From Candidatus Wallbacteria bacterium (GTDB lineage: Bacteria; Muiribacteriota; JAQTZZ01): DNA of 13,215 bases. Position 1 is the first letter of the stretch; the number at the start of each line of letters is the position of its first letter. The stretch spans positions 1 through 13,215 of the forward strand of contig JAQTRI010000056.1 of the NCBI GenBank assembly GCA_028711905.1, in the 5' to 3' direction. This document shows, piece after piece, positions 6,671 through 12,840 of the stretch. Made by a program: the position numbers and the translations under genes. The notes under the pieces were generated by a model that worked only from the letters and a program-made list of their open reading frames with translations, was not told the DNA's origin and made no database searches.

Positions 6671-7234
6671 ATGAAGAGAAAGGGTTTCACACTGATGGAG
6701 CTGCTGATTGTCATCGCGATCATTGGTTTGATCGCCGCGATTGCAGCGCCGCGCATGGAAGGTACGATTTCCGACGCCAGAGGTGCTTTGTTCCAGGCCC
6801 ATATCGGCGCGATTGCGACAGCTGTCGAGCAGTGGACAGCAGGCCATCAGGGATGGATTACAAAACCGGCTGCAGGCACTTTCACCGGTCCATCCAATGT
6901 GCCGACAGCCATAACTATCGCCGATCTGATCGGTAACCATTATCTGCAGACCGAAGCTCAGTATTATAAAGAGGACGATGGTGGCCAGGGCAAGCTTGAA
7001 ATTGTTGTGATTGATGCCAACCCTCTTGCAAGTTTAGCCGGCGATGGGAACTGTGTGGTCGCGGCATCAACCGGTACGGTTGCTGAAAATGAAGCTAGGT
7101 TGCTTTACAAAACTTTCTATATTTATGCCACTAATTCAGCTTCAGACTATACTAAAACAGTATATATAGATGACGAGAGCGGTCTGTCCTTCTCGGCCAC
7201 CCTCGGCACATGGATCGATCTTAAATCCCACTGA
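6671..7234 (+). CDS. Type IV prepilin or pseudopilin
   Basis: A 187-residue filament subunit. I chose ATG 6671 because GGAGGTG (6661-6667) lies just before it and because it gives a classic short leader MKRKG before FTLMELLIVIAIIGLIAAIA. Prepilin peptidase (PilD) would cut after Gly5; the mature protein then starts with N-methylated Phe and has the conserved Glu at position 5. An in-frame ATG at 6632 would add 13 residues (MNMRKYAKQTEVS) with no ribosome site and is less likely. The globular part after about residue 30 is not recognisable to a named subfamily. It has a low-charge region rich in Ala, Thr and Gly and ends TWIDLKSH. It follows the ATPase and platform genes and is closed by a strong terminator at 7260, so this is probably the end of the transcription unit. 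Confidence 0.92.
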   Translation: MKRKGFTLMELLIVIAIIGLIAAIAAPRMEGTISDARGALFQAHIGAIATAVEQWTAGHQGWITKPAAGTFTGPSNVPTAITIADLIGNHYLQTEAQYYKEDDGGQGKLEIVVIDANPLASLAGDGNCVVAASTGTVAENEARLLYKTFYIYATNSASDYTKTVYIDDESGLSFSATLGTWIDLKSH

Positions 7235-7259
7235 TTATTCGCATGAAAATCATAAAAAC

Positions 7260-7283
7260 GCCGGGTTACCCCCGGCTTTTTTT
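7260..7283 (+). terminator. Intrinsic terminator after the prepilin gene
   Basis: The stem GCCGGG (7260-7265) and CCCGGC (7271-7276) has the five-base loop TTACC and is followed by seven T (7277-7283). It is preceded by AAAAA, so it could also work from the other strand. It lies 25 bases after the pilin stop. Confidence 0.92.
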
Positions 7284-7293
7284 ATGGCCAATA

Positions 7294-7322
7294 TTGACCA
7301 TGCTGATGAAAGTAGTTAAAAT
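7294..7322 (+). promoter_or_regulatory. Possible promoter of the nucleotidyltransferase gene
   Basis: TTGACC (7294-7299), 17 bases, TAAAAT (7317-7322). The -10 ends only nine bases before ATG 7332, so a transcript from here would be almost leaderless. Confidence 0.45.
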
Positions 7323-7331
7323 GACAGGATA

Positions 7332-7694
7332 ATGACACATCGATCCACAACCTTTGATATCCGGTCCGCTGCCTGTTTCATCCGTGAAACAGAAAGCCTG
7401 ATACAAGCCGGCAGAGAGCGGAAGAGAGCCGCTGTACTGCAGCACACCATCAATGTGCTGAAAGCCAGGTTCACCGGCACTCAGATGCAGGCCTGGATCA
7501 CCGGCTCCCTCATCAGGGAAGGGACTTTCGGAGAAGGTTCGGACATCGATATCGTGCTGAAGAATTACACAGGCAGCAGGTTCGACATCTGGTGCGATCT
7601 GGCTGACGAACTTGGCGAAAACCTGGATGTGATTCTGTATGAAAAATGCGGATTCAGGGAGCATCTGGACGAACATTCCCTGAAGGTGGTATGA
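7332..7694 (+). CDS. Minimal nucleotidyltransferase (MNT) domain protein
   Basis: A 120-residue protein with the pol-beta-type nucleotidyltransferase signature GSLIREGTFGEGSDIDIVL (58-76). The metal ligands Asp71 and Asp73 are visible, with a likely third acid Asp99 in NLDVILYE. MNT proteins often pair with a HEPN protein as a toxin-antitoxin system, in which MNT (MntA) adenylylates or AMPylates the HEPN toxin (HepT). Here no full HEPN gene follows, only a 25-codon open stretch in the same frame after the TGA. About 40 residues come before the domain core, with ATG 7332 as the only good start; there is no clear Shine-Dalgarno. Whether this is a degraded toxin-antitoxin pair or a stand-alone MNT is open. 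Genes for toxin-antitoxin proteins follow within 200 bases, which supports an accessory island. Confidence 0.85.
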   Translation: MTHRSTTFDIRSAACFIRETESLIQAGRERKRAAVLQHTINVLKARFTGTQMQAWITGSLIREGTFGEGSDIDIVLKNYTGSRFDIWCDLADELGENLDVILYEKCGFREHLDEHSLKVV

Positions 7695-7697
7695 AAA

Positions 7698-7775
7698 ATG
7701 CGCAGGGAATTCCCGTATGTTTTTGATGACCTGAAGCGGTTTGACGGATTTCTTGACGAATTGCTTTTATCGTAA
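7698..7775 (+). CDS. Short reading frame after the MNT gene, possible remnant
   Basis: A 25-codon frame (ATG 7698 to TAA 7773-7775) reads MRREFPYVFDDLKRFDGFLD then ELLLS, with the charged/hydrophobic pattern of a real amphipathic helix. It is in the same frame as the MNT gene, two codons past that gene's TGA (7692-7694). It may be a C-terminal tail cut off by a nonsense change, or the first helix of a lost HEPN-like partner. No ribosome site is evident and I do not assign it to a family. Confidence 0.3.
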   Translation: MRREFPYVFDDLKRFDGFLDELLLS

Positions 7776-7782
7776 TGGTTGC

Positions 7783-7803
7783 GGGTCGATTTGAAATCGA
7801 CCC
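7783..7803 (+). repeat. Perfect hairpin GGGTCGATTT-G-AAATCGACCC
   Basis: Ten-base arms around a single G (7783-7792 and 7794-7803), followed by CCTAC. Read on the minus strand it becomes GTAGG plus a palindrome, the same layout as the palindromes at 2269, 3410 and 8823. It lies between the MNT remnant and the toxin-antitoxin promoter and has no following T-run. Confidence 0.75.
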
Positions 7804-7807
7804 CTAC

Positions 7808-7836
7808 TTGATTTTATCTTCATTCAAGTGCATAAT
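7808..7836 (+). promoter_or_regulatory. Promoter of the toxin-antitoxin pair
   Basis: TTGATT (7808-7813), 17 bases, CATAAT (7831-7836), leaving 27 bases to GTG 7864. The imperfect inverted repeat CTTCA...TGAAG around the -10 could be the site where the antitoxin represses its own operon. That is an inference from family habit. Confidence 0.5.
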
Positions 7837-7863
7837 TGAAGTGTGCAGTTCGTGGAGGTAACA

Positions 7864-8100
7864 GTGAACATCACATTTCTGGAATTGCGTAAGAAACCGT
7901 CAAAACTGCTTGACGCGATCAGCAGGCGCGAAACGATCACTCTATCCCGGCGCGGGAAAAAAGTGGCTGCAGTCACCCCGCTGGGTCAGGAAAAAACAAC
8001 TCAGGCATCAGAGCACAGGGCCTTTGGCATGTGGTCCGATCATCAAGGCCTTGGAGATGTTTTATCCTTTGTTCGTTCCTTGCGCCAGGGAAGATTCTGA
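7864..8100 (+). CDS. Phd/YefM-family antitoxin
   Basis: A 78-residue antitoxin. I set the start at GTG 7864 because GGAGG (7854-7858) precedes it by five bases; an in-frame GTG at 7843 has no such site. The N-terminus MNITFLELRKKPSKLLDAIS and TITLSRRGKKVAAVTPL form the Phd/YefM DNA-binding fold. The C-terminal segment AFGMWSDHQGLGDVLSFVR is the typical disordered toxin-binding tail, with the common AFGMW start. It overlaps the toxin start by one base (TGATG at 8098-8102), so the two are translationally coupled. Family members repress their own promoter, strengthened by bound toxin. Confidence 0.9.
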   Translation: MNITFLELRKKPSKLLDAISRRETITLSRRGKKVAAVTPLGQEKTTQASEHRAFGMWSDHQGLGDVLSFVRSLRQGRF

Positions 8101-8480
8101 TGCTCTTTGACACTGATGTATTGATCTGGGCATTAAGGGGAAGCGTAAAGGCGGCCCGCGTCATTGATCTGGATTCAGACAGGTTGATTTCAGTTATCGG
8201 TTACATGGAATTGATCCAGGGAGCACGAAACAAGAAGGAAGTCCATCTGATTAAATCTTTTTTGAAAGACCTGCGGTTCAATCAGATTTCTCTGTCCGAG
8301 AACATCGGTCACCGGGCCGGTGTATACATGGAAGAATACTTTCTTAAATCCGGTTTATGCATGGCAGACGCTCTTCAGGCGGCTGCGGCGGTCGAAACAC
8401 ATGTTACTTTATGTACAGGAAACAGCAAACATTATCGGGCGATTGCCGAACTGGAGCTGAAGATCTTCCGACCTGAATGA
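8100..8480 (+). CDS. vapC: PIN-domain toxin (VapC family)
   Basis: A 126-residue PIN-domain endoribonuclease. Family toxins cut tRNA or rRNA and are held inactive by the cognate antitoxin. The acidic site is visible: Asp4 in LFDTDVLIW, Glu37 in GYMELIQGA, Asp90 in CMADALQAAAA, then the LCTGNSKHYRAI motif (104-115) typical of the VapC subgroup. The start ATG 8100 shares its A with the antitoxin TGA, which places it well. A longer frame begins at 8031 but overlaps the antitoxin and has no ribosome site. Phd/YefM antitoxins with PIN toxins are a known combination. Nothing suggests truncation, so the module is probably active. Confidence 0.92.
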   Translation: MLFDTDVLIWALRGSVKAARVIDLDSDRLISVIGYMELIQGARNKKEVHLIKSFLKDLRFNQISLSENIGHRAGVYMEEYFLKSGLCMADALQAAAAVETHVTLCTGNSKHYRAIAELELKIFRPE

Positions 8481-8487
8481 GCAGGCG

Positions 8488-8679
8488 TTATTTTCTTGAT
8501 TTCAGGTACTGCAGATACACCGGGCAGGTCAGGCAGCGCGCAAAATCATTGCGCTTGCAGCAGGGCTTTTCCCGCACTTCCCAGCAGTTTTTCCCGCTTT
8601 TGTATGCCTCGCACGAAAGGTATTCCGCGGCAGGGCAGACATGAATGTCCCAGCAATGGATTTCTTTATCAGGCGGCAT
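8488..8679 (-). CDS. Small cysteine-rich protein, two-CW type
   Basis: A 63-residue minus-strand protein with eight cysteines (9, 15, 23, 32, 40, 41, 49, 52). It has two Cys-Trp motifs, HCWDIHVCP and NCWEVREKPCC, and then ARCLTCPVY. This matches what I know as the 'two-CW' small domain, thought to bind metal through its cysteines and found alone or attached to signalling proteins. The start ATG (8677-8679) has AGGAG on the minus strand at 8689-8693, nine bases away, which strongly favours a real gene. It converges on vapC with only seven bases between the two stops, so it is probably an independent transcript. Its promoter must lie in or beyond the hairpin at 8708-8788. The function is unknown. 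Confidence 0.8.
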   Translation of the reverse strand: MPPDKEIHCWDIHVCPAAEYLSCEAYKSGKNCWEVREKPCCKRNDFARCLTCPVYLQYLKSRK

Positions 8680-8707
8680 TGGCGTTATCTCCTGGAGATA
8701 CTATCGG

Positions 8708-8788
8708 CAGATAGCCGTACGAGCGTAAGCAGCAGTTGCCGAGCCCTTAAGGCGAGGATACTGCTGCTATGCGAGTTACGGATATCTG
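8708..8788 (+). repeat. Long imperfect hairpin, MITE- or RNA-like
   Basis: CAGATAgCCGTA (8708-8719) pairs with TACGGaTATCTG (8777-8788) with one mismatch. GCGT (8723-8726) pairs with ATGC (8769-8772), using one G-T pair. AGCAGCAGT (8728-8736) pairs exactly with ACTGCTGCT (8760-8768), leaving an apical loop of 23 bases. The 81-nt element has no open reading frame worth calling. It lies upstream of the two-CW gene and could be a non-autonomous repeat or a structured leader RNA. Confidence 0.6.
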
Positions 8789-8822
8789 TACCCGAAACGA
8801 AGTGGAGGGTGCAGAATGGTAG

Positions 8823-8842
8823 GGGCGAATAATCATTCGCCC
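8823..8842 (+). repeat. Hairpin GGGCGAAT-AATC-ATTCGCCC
   Basis: Perfect eight-base arms with a four-base loop, preceded by GTAG (8820-8823, the last G shared with the arm). A decayed half copy (TTATTCGCCCG, 2246-2256) occurs in the first repeat cluster, just before palindrome copy A. Confidence 0.75.
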
Positions 8843-8848
8843 GAAAGA

Positions 8849-8883
8849 GGTAATTGGTGATTGGTAATTGGTGATGGGTGATG
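8849..8883 (+). repeat. Heptad tandem array (GGTRATN x5)
   Basis: The units GGTAATT, GGTGATT, GGTAATT, GGTGATG and GGTGATG keep an exact 7-base period. The order ends in GGTGATG GGTGATG, as in composite copies A and B. It lies between the hairpin at 8823 and the palindrome at 8922. Confidence 0.9.
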
Positions 8884-8921
8884 GGGAATTGCGTCTTTCA
8901 CGGCACAGATGATAGCATCGC

Positions 8922-8945
8922 AGAGACGCAATGCATTGCGTCTCT
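8922..8945 (+). repeat. Perfect 24-bp palindrome, inverted relative of the GTAGAGACGC family
   Basis: AGAGACGCAATG and its exact complement CATTGCGTCTCT, then ACA. On the minus strand it reads TGTAGAGACGC, like copies A and B, so this member is in the opposite orientation. An extra half copy, TTGCGTCTTT, lies at 8889-8898. It ends ten bases before the start of the peptidase gene. Confidence 0.85.
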
Positions 8946-8955
8946 ACAGAGGAAT

Positions 8956-9615
8956 ATGGCCAAAACCCGCACCCTTGTTCGCAGCGCCCAATTGCCCCTG
9001 ATCCTGGTCACAGGTTTCAAACCCTTTGGCGTGTTCAAGGTCAATCCCACTGAGGGCCTGATCATGACCCTGGCTGACCACCCGGGGCTTGTGAAGCGGG
9101 CGTCTGTTGTGCCAGTGGTGCTTCCCACAGGATACCGGGCGAGCGAGCGCGAGATCGCCAGACTTCTGAAAAAGCTCAACCCTGATGCAGTGATATCCTT
9201 TGGATTGAATTTCGGGGCTTCCAAAATAATGCTGGAGAGGATCGCGGTTAACATTGATGATGCGAACCGTCCTGACAATGCCCGCGAGACACGGCAGGGA
9301 ACCCTGATTGTTCCGGACGGCCAGGCAGCTTACTGGAGCACACTGCCTCTTGATGCATTGCATAAAGCCTTGAACAAGGCAGGACTCCCTGCCGGTTACT
9401 CCAATCATGCAGGCACCTATGTTTGCAATCACCTGTTTTATTGCTGCAGGCACATAATTGAAGCCTGCGGCCTGAAATCCCGCTCAGGTTTCATTCACAT
9501 GCCCCCTCTTCCGGAACAGACCACAGAATCATCACCGGTCACCGGTATGAATGCTGAAGACCAACTTGCCGGTGCCGTAACAATTATCGAAACGGTAGCC
9601 CGGTATTGCAGATAG
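8956..9615 (+). CDS. pcp: Pyrrolidone-carboxylate (pyroglutamyl) peptidase, C15 family
   Basis: A 219-residue cytoplasmic cysteine peptidase that removes N-terminal pyroglutamate from peptides. The start is ATG 8956, behind AGAGGA (8948-8953, two-base spacing). The frame also extends upstream to 8878, but that part is only repeat sequence (heptad array and palindrome), so I reject the longer form. The N-terminal motif ILVTGFKPFG (16-25) is the family hallmark. The catalytic triad is complete: Glu94 in LERIAVNIDDA, Cys157 in HAGTYVCNHLFY and His181 in SGFIHMPPLP. Length fits the family. The first 13 residues before the core strand are a slightly long leader. No partner genes are evident; it is probably expressed alone, with its 5' region formed by the repeats. 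Confidence 0.92.
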   Translation: MAKTRTLVRSAQLPLILVTGFKPFGVFKVNPTEGLIMTLADHPGLVKRASVVPVVLPTGYRASEREIARLLKKLNPDAVISFGLNFGASKIMLERIAVNIDDANRPDNARETRQGTLIVPDGQAAYWSTLPLDALHKALNKAGLPAGYSNHAGTYVCNHLFYCCRHIIEACGLKSRSGFIHMPPLPEQTTESSPVTGMNAEDQLAGAVTIIETVARYCR

Positions 9616-9626
9616 TGTTTTTTCGC

Positions 9627-9655
9627 TTGCCAAAGCCGGAAACCCCCACTATAAT
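9627..9655 (+). promoter_or_regulatory. Near-consensus sigma70-type promoter of the C25 peptidase gene
   Basis: TTGCCA (9627-9632), 17 bases, TATAAT (9650-9655). The gene start at 9686 leaves a short leader containing AGGAGG (9673-9678). It is the strongest promoter match in the window, and together with the ideal ribosome site it suggests high expression. Confidence 0.75.
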
Positions 9656-9685
9656 TAGGTCAGCATTAATTCAGGAGGAAGTTGT

Positions 9686-11677
9686 ATGAAGTTGCTCGCA
9701 CTCTCAGTTCTCGTTCTCTTTTCTTTCTCCCTTTCAGCTGGTGAATGGATTACCCTGACCCGTAATGGTGGGCTTTCGGCCCAGCGCGTTATTGTCAGTG
9801 ACGATGATCCGGAACTGGTAGTTGACTTCAAGGTGCCCGGTTTCCAGATTGAAAAGACCATGATCGACGGCAAAGAATATTCCAGTTTGAATCTGGAAGG
9901 TACGGCAGTGTCTTTAGAGCGCGGAGCGCCTGAACTCAGGTCAATCAGTGCTTTCATCGCTGTTCCTGCATGCGTCAAAGTCGAAGCTGAGATCAGGAAC
10001 AGCCAGTTCAAGGTTATGGACAGCAGCCCGATTGTCCCATCCAAGGGCAATATCATGAGAAACATTGATCCGGATATGGTGGGTTACTCATTCGGTAAAG
10101 CCTATGAAACCCGCGGCTATTTCCCGACCGACAACAACCTGGTGCAGGTTTCCGCTCCCTTCCTGATGAGGGATGTATGGGGCGTTCGTGTCACCTTTAC
10201 CCCCTTCCAGTACAACCACCAGGAAGGCAAACTTAAGGTGTACGAAAATGTCAGAATTGCCCTCAAGCCGATGGGCGCTATGAAGAGCAGCATCAGCAAA
10301 GCAGCTCATTCCTCGGATTTCAACAAGCTGTACAAAGATGTTTTCCTTAATCTGCAGCAGTCGAAAAAATCCCTGCGCGAAGTTGACCCGGAAACAGTCG
10401 CTGAAGATTCTGAAGCCAACATGACTGTTCCGCAGGAAGCCAAAAAGCTTCTGATTATCGCCCACGACTCGTTTGTTGACGCGTGCAATCCCCTGAAAGA
10501 GTGGAAAACACAGCAGGGCTACGCAGTCGACCTGGTCAAGCTGAGCGACATCGGTACTACAGCCGATCAGATCAAGGCATATCTGCAGCAGCGCTATGAT
10601 GCCGGCAATCTCTGCTTTGTGACCTTAGTCGGCGACTCGCAGCACATTCCCACACTCAAAGGTCTTAATGAGAGGGCTGATTCCGACCCGTGCTATGTCA
10701 AGCTGGCAGGAAACGACAATGTGATGGACGCTTTCATCTGCCGCATTTCCGGCGAATCCGCCACAGGGATCGAATACATCGTGCAGAAGACCATTCATTA
10801 CGAACAGTATCCGATGCAGGGCGCTGATGGCGACTGGTACAAGAACACCTTGGCAATTGCTTCAGCCCAGGGTTCACCGAAAGATTTTGAACGCACTGAT
10901 GTGCTGAACAAAGCTCTGGCTGACAGCCTGGGTTTCACAGCCACTACCTGCTATGATACCACTTCTTACGGTGGCGCAGACAAATCCATCATCCCCAAAG
11001 CCGTTAATGAAGGCACAAACATTATCAATTACTGTGGCCACGGATCAACCACATCCTGGGGCACCAGCGGTTTCTCCAACACTGATTGCGGCAATCTGAC
11101 CAATGGCATGAAACTGCCTGTGATCTGGTCAGTGGCTTGTGTTAATGGTCAGTTTGTCGGTAAGACCTGTTTTGCCGAAGCCTGGCTCAGAGCCGGAACC
11201 AAAGACGCTCCTGCCGGTTGTATCGGTATTGCCGCAGCTTCCACCAATATGGCATGGGTGCCGCCCTGTGTCTGGCAGAAGGAAATCATTGTCGAGCAGT
11301 CCTGCAAAAAATTGCACGATCTGTTCATTGTCCAGCACGCCTATGGCATTCTCAAGACCATGGAAGAATACGGCGTGACAGACAGCAGCGAAGGTAATCA
11401 GCTCAGTGAACAGACTCATTACTTCGGCGAAGGCACAGTTGCTATTCGCACAGCCGCAAGAAATGTGCAGGCTGATTCTTCCCTCAACCGCGGCGAACTT
11501 ACAGTCAAGGTCAACGGTGGCGCAGGCCTGACAGTGTCCGCCTATAATGACAAATACGAGAATGTAATCGTGGCAGTCACCAACAGCAATGGCGAAGCCA
11601 CACTCCCGATCAATGGACAGACCCTGTATTCAGTGACCGGTTCGAGCATTGTCCCGGTTATTGACAACGAGATCTGA
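9686..11677 (+). CDS. Secreted C25-family (gingipain-like) cysteine peptidase
   Basis: A 663-residue exported protein. The signal peptide is MKLLALSVLVLFSFSLSAG, with probable cleavage near 18. A propeptide-like beta-rich region follows (20-250). The caspase-fold peptidase domain (about 253-590) starts with KKLLIIAHDSFVDACNPLKE and contains LVGDSQHIP (314-322). Catalytic His452 lies in NYCGHGST and Cys485 in SVACVNGQF, both as in gingipain R. The domain closes with HYFGEGTVAIRT (578-589), a familiar end of C25 domains. An Ig-like tail (about 602-645) follows. I see no obvious type IX secretion sorting domain, so the outer-membrane export route is unclear. The start ATG 9686 has AGGAGG seven bases before it. 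The gene has its own promoter and terminator. Substrate preference (Arg, Lys or other) cannot be read from this sequence. Confidence 0.9.
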   Translation: MKLLALSVLVLFSFSLSAGEWITLTRNGGLSAQRVIVSDDDPELVVDFKVPGFQIEKTMIDGKEYSSLNLEGTAVSLERGAPELRSISAFIAVPACVKVEAEIRNSQFKVMDSSPIVPSKGNIMRNIDPDMVGYSFGKAYETRGYFPTDNNLVQVSAPFLMRDVWGVRVTFTPFQYNHQEGKLKVYENVRIALKPMGAMKSSISKAAHSSDFNKLYKDVFLNLQQSKKSLREVDPETVAEDSEANMTVPQEAKKLLIIAHDSFVDACNPLKEWKTQQGYAVDLVKLSDIGTTADQIKAYLQQRYDAGNLCFVTLVGDSQHIPTLKGLNERADSDPCYVKLAGNDNVMDAFICRISGESATGIEYIVQKTIHYEQYPMQGADGDWYKNTLAIASAQGSPKDFERTDVLNKALADSLGFTATTCYDTTSYGGADKSIIPKAVNEGTNIINYCGHGSTTSWGTSGFSNTDCGNLTNGMKLPVIWSVACVNGQFVGKTCFAEAWLRAGTKDAPAGCIGIAAASTNMAWVPPCVWQKEIIVEQSCKKLHDLFIVQHAYGILKTMEEYGVTDSSEGNQLSEQTHYFGEGTVAIRTAARNVQADSSLNRGELTVKVNGGAGLTVSAYNDKYENVIVAVTNSNGEATLPINGQTLYSVTGSSIVPVIDNEI

Positions 11678-11701
11678 TTCAAGCAAAAGTCACTCAGAAA
11701 A

Positions 11702-11730
11702 GGACCGGTGCAATGCCGGTCCTTTTTTTT
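11702..11730 (+). terminator. Intrinsic terminator after the C25 peptidase gene
   Basis: GGACCGG (11702-11708) and CCGGTCC (11716-11722) form a seven-base stem with a seven-base loop, followed by eight T (11723-11730) and preceded by A-rich sequence. It lies 24 bases after the stop. Confidence 0.95.
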
Positions 11731-11769
11731 ACGCTTGCCAAATTGCGGATCTGACCGAAAAAATACCTG

Positions 11770-12789
11770 ATGAAACGCGCCATGGCAATTGTTTTACTGT
11801 TTGCCTCTCTGGAACTGACCGCGGGACAGATGCGCAAGCCGGTTCCTGATTTGCTGCTGCCGATTCGGCATGATACGAAATGGGGATACATTGATGAGTA
11901 TGCGTATTTACGCATAGAGACTCAGTTCGAAAAGGCCGGTGACTTTTCCGAAGGACTGGCCGCAGTGCTGTCCGACTCAGGATGGTATTACATAGACATT
12001 CAAGGCCACAGACGGACCTGGCCTGTCAAATGGGAGGAAGCAGGCGCATTTCGAGAAGAGCGGGCATTGATCAAAACCGGGGGAAAGTTCGGATTTATCG
12101 ATCAGAGCGGGAAAATTGTCATTGAGCCGAAATATGAACTGGCGCGGAATTTTTACGAAGGCTTGGCTGCAGTAAAACTTGGGGGCCTGTGGGGTTTTAT
12201 TCGGAGCGATGGCACCAGTGCCATCGAACCGGTGTTTGACCAGACCGGTGATTTTCATGACAGCCTGTGCAGCGCATCATTGCATGGGCGATGGGGATAT
12301 ATCGACGGCTCAGGCGGATGGATTATTCAGCCCGGATTTGACGCATCCGGTGATTTCGCGGAGGAACTGGCTCCGGTGCGCATCGGCAGGAGATTCGGTT
12401 ACATCAATACCGGAGGTTCACTGGTGATTGATTTACAGTTTACTGACGCCAGGCCATTTTTCGAAGGGCTGGCAGCAGTCAGGAACGGGAGCGCGTATTT
12501 TTTTATCGATAAAAACAATAACACTGTTATTCCCGGACCTTTTGAGGATACGCATAAGGGATTCAGGGATGGTTTCGCCGCAGTCAGAATCAAAGGAAAA
12601 TGGGGAGTGATTGACAGGAAAGGGTTAATGACGATTGAGCCTCATTATCATGATGCGGAACTGATCGGATCAGGATTCGTCCGTATCTCCAACGGGATTC
12701 TTCAGGGATACACCAAGTGTGGGGGCTGGCGGGTCATGCACTTGCCGCAGCACCCGAGATTCGGCAACTATACAGATTTTTATCGCTGA
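11770..12789 (+). CDS. Exported WG-repeat protein
   Basis: A 339-residue protein beginning with a likely signal peptide, MKRAMAIVLLFASLELTAG. The rest is built from about eight WG (KWG-leptospira type) repeats of 33-36 residues. Each contains a [K/R]-[W/F]-G-[Y/F/V]-I-[D/N] core followed by a G-x-x-x-I-x-P-x-[F/Y] turn and a [E/D]G-L-A-A-V strand. Cores occur at 37 (KWGYID), 72 (degenerate, WYYID), 106 (KFGFID), 141 (WGFIR), 174 (RWGYID), 208 (RFGYIN), 243 (YFFID) and 277 (KWGVID). WG repeats are thought to form beta-structured binding surfaces; no enzyme activity is known. ATG 11770 has no clear ribosome site, and a downstream in-frame ATG (11782) would shorten the leader. The gene follows the C25 terminator, so it needs its own promoter. 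Ligand and location (periplasm or surface) are unknown. Confidence 0.9.
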   Translation: MKRAMAIVLLFASLELTAGQMRKPVPDLLLPIRHDTKWGYIDEYAYLRIETQFEKAGDFSEGLAAVLSDSGWYYIDIQGHRRTWPVKWEEAGAFREERALIKTGGKFGFIDQSGKIVIEPKYELARNFYEGLAAVKLGGLWGFIRSDGTSAIEPVFDQTGDFHDSLCSASLHGRWGYIDGSGGWIIQPGFDASGDFAEELAPVRIGRRFGYINTGGSLVIDLQFTDARPFFEGLAAVRNGSAYFFIDKNNNTVIPGPFEDTHKGFRDGFAAVRIKGKWGVIDRKGLMTIEPHYHDAELIGSGFVRISNGILQGYTKCGGWRVMHLPQHPRFGNYTDFYR

Positions 12790-12840
12790 AAAAAAGGCTT
12801 TTGCATCCATACCGCGAATAGGAAATCAAAGAAAATCTGT

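Noticed and set aside
8031..8099. Longer start for the PIN toxin
   Set aside because: It lies inside the antitoxin gene in another frame. The ATG that overlaps the antitoxin stop is the usual arrangement.
7332..8480. New multi-gene defence island
   Set aside because: Only a lone MNT protein and an ordinary antitoxin/PIN pair are present, with no nuclease, helicase or sensor gene that would make a new system.
8878..8955. Upstream extension of the pyroglutamyl peptidase frame (26 more residues)
   Set aside because: It is encoded by the heptad array and the palindrome at 8922, has no ribosome site, and has no counterpart in the family. ATG 8956 with AGAGGA is preferred.
8944..9453. Minus-strand open frame of 169 residues opposite the pyroglutamyl peptidase gene
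   Set aside because: It mirrors a gene with a complete catalytic triad and shows no domain of its own.
12790..12840. Bidirectional terminator between the WG-repeat and MBL genes
   Set aside because: The gap has an A-run and a short T-run but no convincing GC stem.
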